The translations under genes and the position numbers were made by a program. From assembly GCA_009839485.1 (NCBI GenBank), contig VXPQ01000030.1, positions 1 to 56,836 of the forward strand: 56,836 bases of DNA, given 5' to 3'. Every line of letters begins with the position of its first letter. Positions within the stretch are counted from its first letter, which is position 1. Under the pieces are notes generated by a model that made no database searches, was not told where the DNA came from, and was given only the letters and a program-made list of their open reading frames with translations. Origin of the DNA: Bacteroidetes bacterium SB0662_bin_6 (lineage in GTDB: Bacteria > Bacteroidota > Rhodothermia > Rhodothermales > VXPQ01). Positions 10,571 through 18,903 of the stretch are shown in pieces.

Positions 10571-10629
10571 AAGGATACTCTGATTAAGTCCGCAGTGCTG
10601 AGCGAAGTGGTTTTGATCAGAGTATCCTT
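10571..10629. repeat. 14-bp perfect inverted repeat (REP-like palindrome)
   Basis: aaggatactctgat at 10571-10584 and atcagagtatcctt at 10616-10629 are perfect inverted arms around a 31-nt loop, just downstream of the DUF1501 gene. A T-run (10562-10570) precedes rather than follows the stem, so it is not a standard terminator for the upstream gene. The right half resembles a sequence at 48895-48936. Confidence 0.7.
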
Positions 10630-10680
10630 GTACATGCCGCGTGGCTTTAACCGGACCAGGCTGGCTGTCCCGAACGGATA

Positions 10681-11439
10681 ATGGCGTTTTCACTTACAAA
10701 CCGGGTAGCCCTGGTTTCCGGCAGTTCGACAGGGTTGGGCAAGAAGATTGCCTTTGCGCTGGGTCAGGCCGGGGCTCGCGTGGCGTTCAACTATTATCAC
10801 AACGAATCCCGCGCCGAGGCGACCTTTGACGCGTTTAAAGCCGCCGGCGGTACCGGCGTGCTCGTACGGGCCGATATCACGGACGAGGAACATGTGCAGG
10901 GGTTAGTCCGGCAGGTTGAAGCCGATCTTGGACCCATTGACATACTCGTACCTAATGCTACGCCCGATCAACCCCAAAAGCCTATCGAGGCCTACGACTG
11001 GGAATTATACCAGGAGATGCTCGATTTTTTCATCAAGAGTCCGTACCTGCTCAGCCGGGCTTGCCTGCCACACATGAAGCGCCAGCGCTGGGGCCGCATT
11101 ATAAACATCATCAGCGAGGTGTATTCGCTTGGGGTGGCGCCGTTCACAGCCTATGTGGCGGCCAAAGGAGGACAAGTGGGGTTCTCGCGCAGCCTTGCCA
11201 GCGAACTGGCCCCGTATGGCATTACGGTCAACATGATTTCCCCCGGCTGGATTCCCGTCGAGCGCCACGCCAAGGATCCGCAGAAAATGAAGGATACCTA
11301 CTTCAAGACGATCCCGATGGGCAGGTGGGGCGTTCCGGAGGACGTGGCCGGCGCCGTAGTGTATTACGCCAGCGATGAAGCCTCCTTTGTCACCGGGCAG
11401 TTTCTCACCATCAACGGGGGGCGATCCTTTGGAATATAG
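10681..11439 (+). CDS. SDR family oxidoreductase
   Basis: 252 aa, typical classical short-chain dehydrogenase. The cofactor motif is SGSSTGLGK (a TGxxxGxG variant, residues 13-21), LVPNATP replaces the usual NNAG, and the catalytic residues are Ser145, Tyr158 and Lys162 in INIISEVYS and YVAAK. The C-terminal FVTGQFLTINGG is typical. The cytoplasmic enzyme likely oxidises or reduces a sugar, polyol or keto acid with NAD(P). The context between a PSD1/DUF1501 pair and a sugar ABC transporter suggests carbohydrate catabolism rather than fatty acid synthesis. Confidence 0.88.
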   Translation: MAFSLTNRVALVSGSSTGLGKKIAFALGQAGARVAFNYYHNESRAEATFDAFKAAGGTGVLVRADITDEEHVQGLVRQVEADLGPIDILVPNATPDQPQKPIEAYDWELYQEMLDFFIKSPYLLSRACLPHMKRQRWGRIINIISEVYSLGVAPFTAYVAAKGGQVGFSRSLASELAPYGITVNMISPGWIPVERHAKDPQKMKDTYFKTIPMGRWGVPEDVAGAVVYYASDEASFVTGQFLTINGGRSFGI

Positions 11440-11535
11440 CGGGCATTTTCGGACCCCATCGCGCAGCTGTCTTCGAATCACCAGGCGCGATGCGCATATA
11501 GAGCTTTCACCGGACCAAACCTTTCCACACGAACC

Positions 11536-12561
11536 ATGAACCTTTTCAAGTACGGGAACGCACTGGTTGTCCTCGTAGCGGGTATGCTCGTGATGCAGGG
11601 GTGCGGCCAGGGCAGAGACCGCGGCGCCGAGCGCCCCACCGTGGGCTTCGTTACCAACGGCATCGCTTCGTTTTGGGTCTTTGCCGAGCGAGGCGCACGC
11701 GATGCGGCGGAGGAATTCGAGGTGGATGTCGCCGTGATGATGCCCCCCGACGGCGTAGCCGGGCAAAAGCGCATGGTGCAGGATCTCCTGGCGCGCCAGG
11801 TCGACGGCATCGCTATTACACCCAGTGATCCCCAAAATCAGGCCGGTCTGCTGGCCGAAATCGCCGCCAACACGCATTTGATCACGCACGACTCGGATGC
11901 GCCCGAAAGCGACCGCCTTGTCTACATAGGCATGGACAACTACGATGCCGGACGCATGTGCGGACGATTGCTTAAAAAGGCCATGCCGGAAGGAGGCGAA
12001 GTGGTGCTCTTCATAGGCCTGTTGGGCCAACTCAACTCCGATTTGCGACGGCAGGGCGTCATTGACGAATTGCTCGATCGCTCGCATGACCCCACGCGCC
12101 GGGATCCGGTGGACGAGGTGATCGAAGGCGATACCTTCACGATACTCGACACCCGTGTCGACGGGTTTGATTTCGCGCGCGCCAAGTCCCAGGTCGAGGA
12201 GGCCCTCGCCCGCTACCCGGATATCGACGGCATGGCAGGTCTGTTTGTGTACAACCCGCCGCAGATACTGGAGGCCGTGCGCGAGGCCGGCAAGCTCGAT
12301 CAGGTTGCCATTGTCGGCTTCGATGAGGACGATATCACCCTGCAAGCCATCAAGGACGGCGAGATCGCCGGAACGATCGTGCAGAACCCGTACCGCTACG
12401 GCTATGAGTCGGTGCGGGTGCTGGCCGCACTGGCTCGCGGCGACCGTTCGGTATTGCCCGAGAGCCAGATCATCCACATTCCGGCCCGCGAAATCACCGC
12501 GGAGAATGTGGATGGTTTCCGGGCCGAGACCAAGCGGCTTCTGGGCGAGGAAGCGAACTGA
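11536..12561 (+). CDS. Sugar ABC transporter substrate-binding lipoprotein
   Basis: 341 aa. Signal peptide with lipobox VMQGC, then a periplasmic-binding-protein type 1 (Peripla_BP_4) domain starting PTVGFVTNGIASFWVF. Further motifs are ARQVDGIAITPSDP, YIGMDNYDAG and VAIVGFDEDD, typical of ribose/autoinducer-2/xylose binders. It is the first gene of a three-gene transporter operon, 12 bp before the ATPase. The ligand cannot be read from sequence; a monosaccharide or polyol released by the neighbouring enzymes is the likely cargo. Confidence 0.9.
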   Translation: MNLFKYGNALVVLVAGMLVMQGCGQGRDRGAERPTVGFVTNGIASFWVFAERGARDAAEEFEVDVAVMMPPDGVAGQKRMVQDLLARQVDGIAITPSDPQNQAGLLAEIAANTHLITHDSDAPESDRLVYIGMDNYDAGRMCGRLLKKAMPEGGEVVLFIGLLGQLNSDLRRQGVIDELLDRSHDPTRRDPVDEVIEGDTFTILDTRVDGFDFARAKSQVEEALARYPDIDGMAGLFVYNPPQILEAVREAGKLDQVAIVGFDEDDITLQAIKDGEIAGTIVQNPYRYGYESVRVLAALARGDRSVLPESQIIHIPAREITAENVDGFRAETKRLLGEEAN

Positions 12562-12573
12562 TCAAGGATCAAT

Positions 12574-14091
12574 ATGGGCGCCGCCGCCCCTCTTTTGTCC
12601 GCGCAGGGCATAACCAGATATTTTCCCGGCGTTGTCGCGCTGCGAGCCGTGGATATGCATCTCCATCGGGGTGAAGTCCTTTCGGTCGTCGGCGAGAATG
12701 GGGCGGGCAAGAGCACGTTGATGAAGATTCTGGCCGGCATCCAGCAGCCTCATGCGGGCCGGATCGCGCTGGAAGGCCGCCAGGTCGCTATTTCCACCAG
12801 CAGCCGTGCCGCCGAGCTCGGGATCGCCCTGATCCACCAGGAACTCAACTTGGCGGACAACCTCAGCGTGGGAGCCAACATTTTTCTGGGACGCGAGCCC
12901 GGGCGCCTCGGATGGATGGACCAGCGCCGGATTTTCGAGGCCTCCGAGCATGTGCTGGCGCGTGTCGGGTTGGCCATCTCCCCGAAGATGCGGGTACAGC
13001 ATCTCTCCATAGGGCGCCGGCAATTGGTTGAGATTGCCAAAGCCCTCTCGGCCGATGCGCGGATCCTGATCATGGATGAACCGACTTCCAGCTTGTCGGT
13101 GAGCGAGGCGGGCGTGCTCTTCGAGGTCATCGACGATCTTCGATCCAAAGGCGTAAGCATTATTTATGTGTCCCATCGCCTTCAGGAAGTGGAGGCGATG
13201 TCGGACAGGGTACTGGTATTGCGCGACGGAGAAAACGCCGGTGAACTGGCCCGCGAAGAGATTACGCATGAGACGATGGTCCGGAAGATGGTCGGCCGGG
13301 ATGTTTCCCGGTTTTATGCCCGGACGACGCATCCCATCGGATCGACGGCGCTGAAGGCGGACGACCTCGTAACCCCGGCCTGGCCCGGCTGTCCCTTGAC
13401 GTTCAACCTCCGGGCAGGCGAAATCGTCGGGTTGGCCGGTCTCGTCGGGGCAGGCCGCACCGAGCTTCTCCGGGTTTTGTTCGGGATCGACCGGGCGTTG
13501 GGGGGACGCATCGAGGCAGCTGGAAAAGAAGTCGCTTTTCAGCGCGTGAGCGACGCCATTGCAGCCGGGCTGGCGCTGGTCCCCGAAGATCGGAAACAAC
13601 AGGGTCTTGTGCTTGAGCTGGCGCTCCGGCATAACCTGACACTGGCCGGACTCCGGCGTCACCAGCGGGTCGGAGGATGGCTCAATCGGCGCCGGGAAGT
13701 GGAAGATTCCCGTCGGATGATCGAGGCGCTTGCGATAAAAACCCCAACCGATACCAGGCGGGCAGGGTTGCTTTCAGGGGGCAACCAGCAAAAAGCGGTG
13801 TTGGGCAAGTGGCTCTCGCTCCGGCCACGGGTGTTGCTGCTGGATGAACCTACGCGCGGCATCGATATCGGCGCCAAACAGGAAATATATCAGATGATGG
13901 AAGCGCTGGCAGGCGAAGGAATCGCCATTCTTTTTGTCAGTAGCGAGCTGGAAGAGATCCTCAGGATGTCCGACCGCGTTCTGGTCATGCATGAAGGCCG
14001 TATCACAGGTGAACTGGACCGGAACGCGATGAGCGAGGCAGCCGTCATGCATCTGGCCACGGGCGGCGACGATGCGTTGACCAAAGAGTGA
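12574..14091 (+). CDS. Sugar ABC transporter ATP-binding protein (RbsA/MglA type)
   Basis: 505 aa with two fused nucleotide-binding domains. The first has Walker A GENGAGKST (40-48), a signature LSIGRRQLVEIAKAL and Walker B ILIMDEPTSSL. The second has the degenerate Walker A GLVGAGRTE characteristic of RbsA-type proteins, LSGGNQQKAVLGKWL and VLLLDEPTRGID. It energises import at the inner membrane with the adjacent permease. It lies 12 bp after the binding protein, with an aaggatc ribosome-binding-like sequence before the ATG. Confidence 0.94.
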   Translation: MGAAAPLLSAQGITRYFPGVVALRAVDMHLHRGEVLSVVGENGAGKSTLMKILAGIQQPHAGRIALEGRQVAISTSSRAAELGIALIHQELNLADNLSVGANIFLGREPGRLGWMDQRRIFEASEHVLARVGLAISPKMRVQHLSIGRRQLVEIAKALSADARILIMDEPTSSLSVSEAGVLFEVIDDLRSKGVSIIYVSHRLQEVEAMSDRVLVLRDGENAGELAREEITHETMVRKMVGRDVSRFYARTTHPIGSTALKADDLVTPAWPGCPLTFNLRAGEIVGLAGLVGAGRTELLRVLFGIDRALGGRIEAAGKEVAFQRVSDAIAAGLALVPEDRKQQGLVLELALRHNLTLAGLRRHQRVGGWLNRRREVEDSRRMIEALAIKTPTDTRRAGLLSGGNQQKAVLGKWLSLRPRVLLLDEPTRGIDIGAKQEIYQMMEALAGEGIAILFVSSELEEILRMSDRVLVMHEGRITGELDRNAMSEAAVMHLATGGDDALTKE

Positions 14092-14155
14092 TCCATCGTG
14101 CGTGTCATCAAATAGTATCCGGTTTTTATCGTTCGAAATTCGTCCTGCGCCCCGT

Positions 14156-15187
14156 ATGAAACATATCCTCGGCATCAGCGGGCTTCTCATTGCCGTGTTC
14201 CTCTTCACGGCGCTGCTCGAACCCAACTTTCTCACGGCCTATAACCTGCAAAACACCCTGCGCTGGACGGGCCTGTTCGGCATTATCAGCATAGGGGCGG
14301 CCTTTGTCATCATCACGGGCGGCATTGACCTGTCGGTCGGGTCGGTAGTGGGTCTGGTCGGCGTGTTGCTTCCCATGTTCCTGGTGGCGCAGGGGTGGTC
14401 CGTTCCTCTGGCCCTGACTGCGGTGCTGCTGATTTCGCTGGGTTTGGGCCTGTTGCACGGCGTCCTGGTGACCAGGATGAACCTTCAACCCTTTGTGGTG
14501 ACGTTGTGCGGCCTGCTGTTTTATCGCGGGATTGCCCGCTGGATCAGCGGCGACCAGACCCAGGGGTTTGGCGGCGAGTTCGAAGGATTGCGTCAGCTTG
14601 CCATTGGCCGCCTTCCATTGACCGACACGTTCGGTTTGCCGATGCCTTTTCTGGTGCTGATCGTGCTGGCGGTGCTGGCGGGCCTGTTTCTCAACTACAC
14701 CGTGTGGGGGCGATACATGCTGGCGCTGGGGCACAACGAAGAAGCCGCGCGTTTCAGCGGGATCAATACGGATCGCATGGTGATCCTGGCCTATGTTTTC
14801 GGCGCCGGGACGGCTGGCATCGGAGGGGTGCTTTTCGCGCTGGACGTCAACTCGGTGCAACCGGCTGTTCATGGCAACTTTTATGAACTGTATGCCATTG
14901 CTGCGGCGGTGCTGGGCGGATGCAGCCTGCGTGGAGGGGAGGGCTCCATTCTGGGCGTGGTAATCGGGGCGGCGGTCCTCCGGGTGCTCTACAACGCCAT
15001 AAACATTCTCGGCATCCCGACCCAGCTGGAGTTCGCGATTATCGGGGCGGTAATCCTGCTGGGCGTGATGGCCGATGAACTGGTCAAACGGTTTGCCGCC
15101 GCCCGGAGCACGGCGCGCCAGACGGCCGTGGGCGATGCGGTCCTGGACGATCCGCCTCGCGACAGCGCGCACGGCGATCCGGATTAG
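14156..15187 (+). CDS. Sugar ABC transporter permease (RbsC type)
   Basis: 343 aa from the ATG at 14156. An in-frame GTG at 14102 would add 18 residues before the first membrane segment and is less likely. About eight to ten hydrophobic segments are visible. The family block IITGGIDLSVGSVVGL lies near the N terminus, with YAIAAAVLGGCSLRGGEGS and GVVIGAAVLRVLYNAIN near the C terminus. The terminal 30 residues are hydrophilic and not conserved in the family. The stop codon TAG shares its AG with the first bases of the 267-bp inverted-repeat element that follows, so the native C terminus may have been altered by that insertion. Confidence 0.92.
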   Translation: MKHILGISGLLIAVFLFTALLEPNFLTAYNLQNTLRWTGLFGIISIGAAFVIITGGIDLSVGSVVGLVGVLLPMFLVAQGWSVPLALTAVLLISLGLGLLHGVLVTRMNLQPFVVTLCGLLFYRGIARWISGDQTQGFGGEFEGLRQLAIGRLPLTDTFGLPMPFLVLIVLAVLAGLFLNYTVWGRYMLALGHNEEAARFSGINTDRMVILAYVFGAGTAGIGGVLFALDVNSVQPAVHGNFYELYAIAAAVLGGCSLRGGEGSILGVVIGAAVLRVLYNAINILGIPTQLEFAIIGAVILLGVMADELVKRFAAARSTARQTAVGDAVLDDPPRDSAHGDPD

Positions 15188-15452
15188 GGCCTGTTACCAC
15201 TATGCAGCAGCGCTCTGCGGGGCCTATTTTCCTGTCAGGCCAGACGCCGCGAGCGCAGTGTGGCCCAGCCACATAAGCGAGCGGCAACGCCGCATGGCGG
15301 GAAAATAGGCCCCGCCCTTCGGGTTCCGCCGGTCACGGCGTCACTCTTCGTTACTCGTCGCTCATTTGGAACCACCAAACTTCACTCCTCGCGCCTTGAT
15401 TGACGCCGTGCCTGACGGAACAGAGCATTGCTGCATAGTGGTAACAGGCCCT
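15186..15452. repeat. MITE-like nested palindromic element, 267 bp
   Basis: A 24-bp perfect terminal inverted repeat is formed by 15186-15209 (starts agggcctgttaccac) and 15429-15452. Inside is a second perfect 15-bp pair, cggggcctattttcc at 15218-15232 with its complement at 15300-15314. A third, imperfect 21-bp pair (18 matches) lies at 15323-15343 and 15401-15421. No protein is encoded. The size, long terminal repeats and nesting fit a miniature inverted-repeat transposable element. A structured RNA is possible but less likely. No clear target duplication is visible. Confidence 0.75.
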
Positions 15453-15523
15453 GAGGATGTGCGCGGCGGTCGAAACCTGTCGAATACGCTTCATGGAACG
15501 TTCGCATTTCCTATATTATTTGA

Positions 15524-18500
15524 ATGCAAAACGGTAAACACTCGCTCTGCCGCATGTCCATGTTTCTTCGGCTTGCCATGTCCATGCCTGTTCGGGTTGC
15601 CCTGCTTCTGAGTTGCTTCTATGTGGCAGGGTGCGGGCTGGATATGCCCGCCGAGATTGCCGAGAGCGAGGATCAACTGCCGGAGCGGGTCGATTTCAAT
15701 TTCCACGTCAAGCCCATCCTGTCTGATCGGTGTTTCCCCTGTCACGGACCCGACGACAACGCCCGTACGGCCAATTTCCGGCTCGACACCGAAAGCGGCG
15801 CTTTTGCGCGTCTCGGCGAAAGCCGCCGCAAATTCGCCCTGGTGCCCGGCAGTCTGAAAAAGAGCGAGGTTTTTCATCGCCTGAGTTCCGACGATCCGGA
15901 CTACAGGATGCCGCCGGCGGAGTCCAACCTGCATGTCACGCCGGAAGAAGCCGCCATGATCTTCAAATGGATCGAACAAGGCGCCGAATACAAACCGCAC
16001 TGGTCGTTCATCCCGCCCGTCAAGCCGGAACTGCCCGAGATCGACGACCCGTCCTGGGCCCGCAACGGCATCGATTACTTTATTCTCGATCGCCTGGAGC
16101 GGGAGGGGTTGCGCCGCTCGGCGGAAGCTGCGAAGGAAACCCTGATTCGTCGTGTGACCTTCGATCTGACCGGGCTGCCTCCCGCCATCGACGATATCAA
16201 TGCTTTTCTGGCCGACCCCGGCGAGAACGCCTATGAAAAAGTAGTGGACCGCCTGCTGGCTTCCCCGGCCTATGGCGAACGCATGGCCACCGAATGGCTG
16301 GATGTGGCCCGTTATGCCGACAGTCACGGTTTTCAGGACGACGGCTTGCGGAGTATGTGGCCCTGGCGGGACTGGGTGATCGAGGCCTTCAACAAGAATC
16401 TGGCGTTCGACGATTTCGTGACGTGGCAACTTGCAGGAGATCTGTTGCCGGATCCGACCGTCGAGCAGCGTCTTGCCACCGGTTTCAACCGTAACCACCT
16501 ACAGAGTCAGGAAGGCGGCATCGTCCTCGAAGAGTATCGCGTCGAATACGTGGCCGACCGCACCAACACGTTCGGCACGGCGTTCCTGGGAATGACCATG
16601 GAATGCGCACGGTGCCACGACCACAAATTCGATCCCATCAGCCAACGGGAGTATTACCAGTTATTCGACTTTTTCAACAGCGTAAACGAATCCGGCGCCT
16701 CTCCGTATTCCGGCGTGGCGAGTCCTACCGTGATTCTCGAGGACGAAGAGGCGCAGGAAAAGCTCGCCCCGCTGCGCGCCGAGATCGCGGCCTATGAAGA
16801 AAAAACAGCCATAGATAATCCGGCTTTCGATGAGGGCTTCGAGCGCTGGCTGGCCGAATTCGAGTCCGGTCAGCGGCAGGTCACGCCCCAGGGACTCGTG
16901 GGCTACTACCCGCTCGATGGTTTCGAGAAAGAAGTAAACGACAACGGAGACGAGACTTTCCATCTGGAAAACCGGTTCGATCCGGATAGCCGCGGCTATT
17001 TTTGGGGGGATATAGACAAACTGCCCGTATCCGAGCCGGGCCGCTTCGATTCGGCGCTGGTGCTGCAAGGCGACGGCTTCCTTGACATGGGGCCGAACCG
17101 CTACTACTTCGAGCGCAACGATCCCTTCAGCGTCAGCCTGTGGTTCAGGATCCTCGGGGAAAACGTGTCGGGACCGCTCTTTACCAAGACGGCGGGGCTC
17201 TTTAACGGACGCCAGGGCTATCTCTGCGTGCTGGAGGAAGACGGCACGATTTCGGCCAGCGTCAACCGCGTAGCCCCGGACAATTCCATCCGGATCCGAT
17301 CCCTCGAGGCGGTTCCCGCGGACAAGTGGAACCACATCGTGATGACGTACGACGGGTCCAGCCGCGCGCGAGGCCTTGCGCTATACCTGAATGGTGAGCG
17401 TATGGCTTCCGAAGTCGAGGTGGACAACCTGAAGCAAAGCACTCTTTTCACCATCGATCCCACCACCGGGGAGCCGACCGATCCGGTTTCGGCAGGCAAC
17501 TTGCGCATAGGCTATCTGGGGCCTGCCGCGCCCCGGCTCGACAGCGTGGCGGTCGATGAATTCCGCGTCTACGACCGGCGTCTGACGGCCCTGGAGGTGG
17601 CGGCGGTGAACGGCTCGATGGACCTGCCGGGCGGCATTGCAGATACGCCTGCGGCAACCCATCCCGACGACCGGCGCGCGGCCCTCCGCGATTATTATGT
17701 CACCACCGCAGCGCCGGAGTATGCGGAGGATTTCGCCGTATTGACCAGGGTGCGGGGGGAAGAAAACGAGATCGTGTCTCTGCTGCCCGAAGTCATGGTG
17801 ATGCGGGATATGTCTGAACCGCGCCCCACTTACATCCTGAACCGCGGGCAGTACGACGCGCCTACGCAGCGCGTGGAGCGCGCCACGCCGGTCTCCATCA
17901 TGGCGTTTGCGGAAGATCTTCCTCCAAACCGAAGGGGCCTTGCCGAGTGGCTGACCGATCCGGATCATCCTCTGTTCGCGCGGGTGACCGTGAACCGGTA
18001 CTGGCAGATGTATTTCGGGAACGGCCTGGTGTCTACTCCCGATGATTTCGGCAGCCAGGGCGCGCTGCCCATCCATCCCGAACTGCTCGACTGGCTCGCC
18101 ACCATGTTCGTGGACATGGACTGGGACGTCAAGGCCCTGCAAAAACTGATCGTCACCTCCGCTGCGTACCGTCAGAGTTCCATAGCCGGTCCGGATCTTC
18201 TCGAAAAGGACCCGGACAATACGCTGCTGGCGCGAGGCCCCAGCTACCGAATGCCCGCCGAGATGATACGGGATCATGCCCTGGCGGCAAGCGGCCTGCT
18301 CGTGGACGACATCGGAGGGCCTCCCGTCAAACCCTACCAGCCGGAGGGGTTGTGGAAAGAGTTGGCCACGCGCAATGCGACGGAATACAAGCAGGATCAG
18401 GGAGATGATTTGTACCGGCGCAGCATGTACACGATCTGGAAGCGCACCACGCCCCCACCGTCGATGATGAGTTTCGACACGTCGGAGCGCAATATCTGCA

Positions 18501-18871
18501 CCGTCCGCCGGCAAAGCACGAGCACCCCCTTGCAGGCGCTGGTGCTGCTGAACGATCCCCAGTATGTCGAGGCCTCCCGCCTCCTGGCCGAACGGCTGCT
18601 GCGCGAAGAGCAGGGCGGCGCGCGGGCGCAGATTGCCCTGGGCTACCGCCTTCTTACCAGTCGCCTGCCCGACGACGAGGAGGTGGAGTTGCTCGCCGGG
18701 CTGTATGAAGAGGAGTTGAGCGCTTTTGAAGCGGATCGCGGGAGCGCGCTCGATCTGCTGAGCGTCGGCGAATATCCCCGCGACGAACGCTTCGACCCGG
18801 CGCAACTGGCCGCCCTGACGGTAGTCGCCAACACCATGATGAATTTCGACGAGGCCGTAATCAAACGTTAA
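15524..18871 (+). CDS. PSD1-type cytochrome c lipoprotein with LamG insert
   Basis: 1115 aa from 15524; in-frame ATGs at 15554, 15560 and 15578 are also plausible and all keep the signal. The signal ends in the lipobox YVAGC. Domain order is cytochrome with CFPCHGPD, DUF1549 with CARCHDHKFDP (second heme motif), a laminin-G/concanavalin-like domain about residues 460-700 (GRFDSALVLQGDGFLDMG, ISASVNRV, WNHIVMTYDGSSR), and DUF1553 with RVTVNRYWQMYFG and STPLQALVLLNDPQ. It is a paralogue of the protein at 5999-9109 with a different domain inserted at the same place. It is followed after 32 bp by its own DUF1501 partner. The LamG domain suggests glycan binding. Confidence 0.9.
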   Translation: MQNGKHSLCRMSMFLRLAMSMPVRVALLLSCFYVAGCGLDMPAEIAESEDQLPERVDFNFHVKPILSDRCFPCHGPDDNARTANFRLDTESGAFARLGESRRKFALVPGSLKKSEVFHRLSSDDPDYRMPPAESNLHVTPEEAAMIFKWIEQGAEYKPHWSFIPPVKPELPEIDDPSWARNGIDYFILDRLEREGLRRSAEAAKETLIRRVTFDLTGLPPAIDDINAFLADPGENAYEKVVDRLLASPAYGERMATEWLDVARYADSHGFQDDGLRSMWPWRDWVIEAFNKNLAFDDFVTWQLAGDLLPDPTVEQRLATGFNRNHLQSQEGGIVLEEYRVEYVADRTNTFGTAFLGMTMECARCHDHKFDPISQREYYQLFDFFNSVNESGASPYSGVASPTVILEDEEAQEKLAPLRAEIAAYEEKTAIDNPAFDEGFERWLAEFESGQRQVTPQGLVGYYPLDGFEKEVNDNGDETFHLENRFDPDSRGYFWGDIDKLPVSEPGRFDSALVLQGDGFLDMGPNRYYFERNDPFSVSLWFRILGENVSGPLFTKTAGLFNGRQGYLCVLEEDGTISASVNRVAPDNSIRIRSLEAVPADKWNHIVMTYDGSSRARGLALYLNGERMASEVEVDNLKQSTLFTIDPTTGEPTDPVSAGNLRIGYLGPAAPRLDSVAVDEFRVYDRRLTALEVAAVNGSMDLPGGIADTPAATHPDDRRAALRDYYVTTAAPEYAEDFAVLTRVRGEENEIVSLLPEVMVMRDMSEPRPTYILNRGQYDAPTQRVERATPVSIMAFAEDLPPNRRGLAEWLTDPDHPLFARVTVNRYWQMYFGNGLVSTPDDFGSQGALPIHPELLDWLATMFVDMDWDVKALQKLIVTSAAYRQSSIAGPDLLEKDPDNTLLARGPSYRMPAEMIRDHALAASGLLVDDIGGPPVKPYQPEGLWKELATRNATEYKQDQGDDLYRRSMYTIWKRTTPPPSMMSFDTSERNICTVRRQSTSTPLQALVLLNDPQYVEASRLLAERLLREEQGGARAQIALGYRLLTSRLPDDEEVELLAGLYEEELSAFEADRGSALDLLSVGEYPRDERFDPAQLAALTVVANTMMNFDEAVIKR

Positions 18872-18903
18872 TGGTCTATCCCGGGCCGTAACCCCCTGTT
18901 GCC

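Noticed and set aside
10562..10629. Rho-independent terminator of the DUF1501 gene
   Set aside because: The T-run is before the stem on the transcribed strand, and the loop is 31 nt long; better read as a REP-like palindrome.
11005..12477. Leftward reading frame of 490 codons opposite the SDR and binding-protein genes
   Set aside because: Antisense shadow of two recognisable genes; spans the intergenic region without start or ribosome site.
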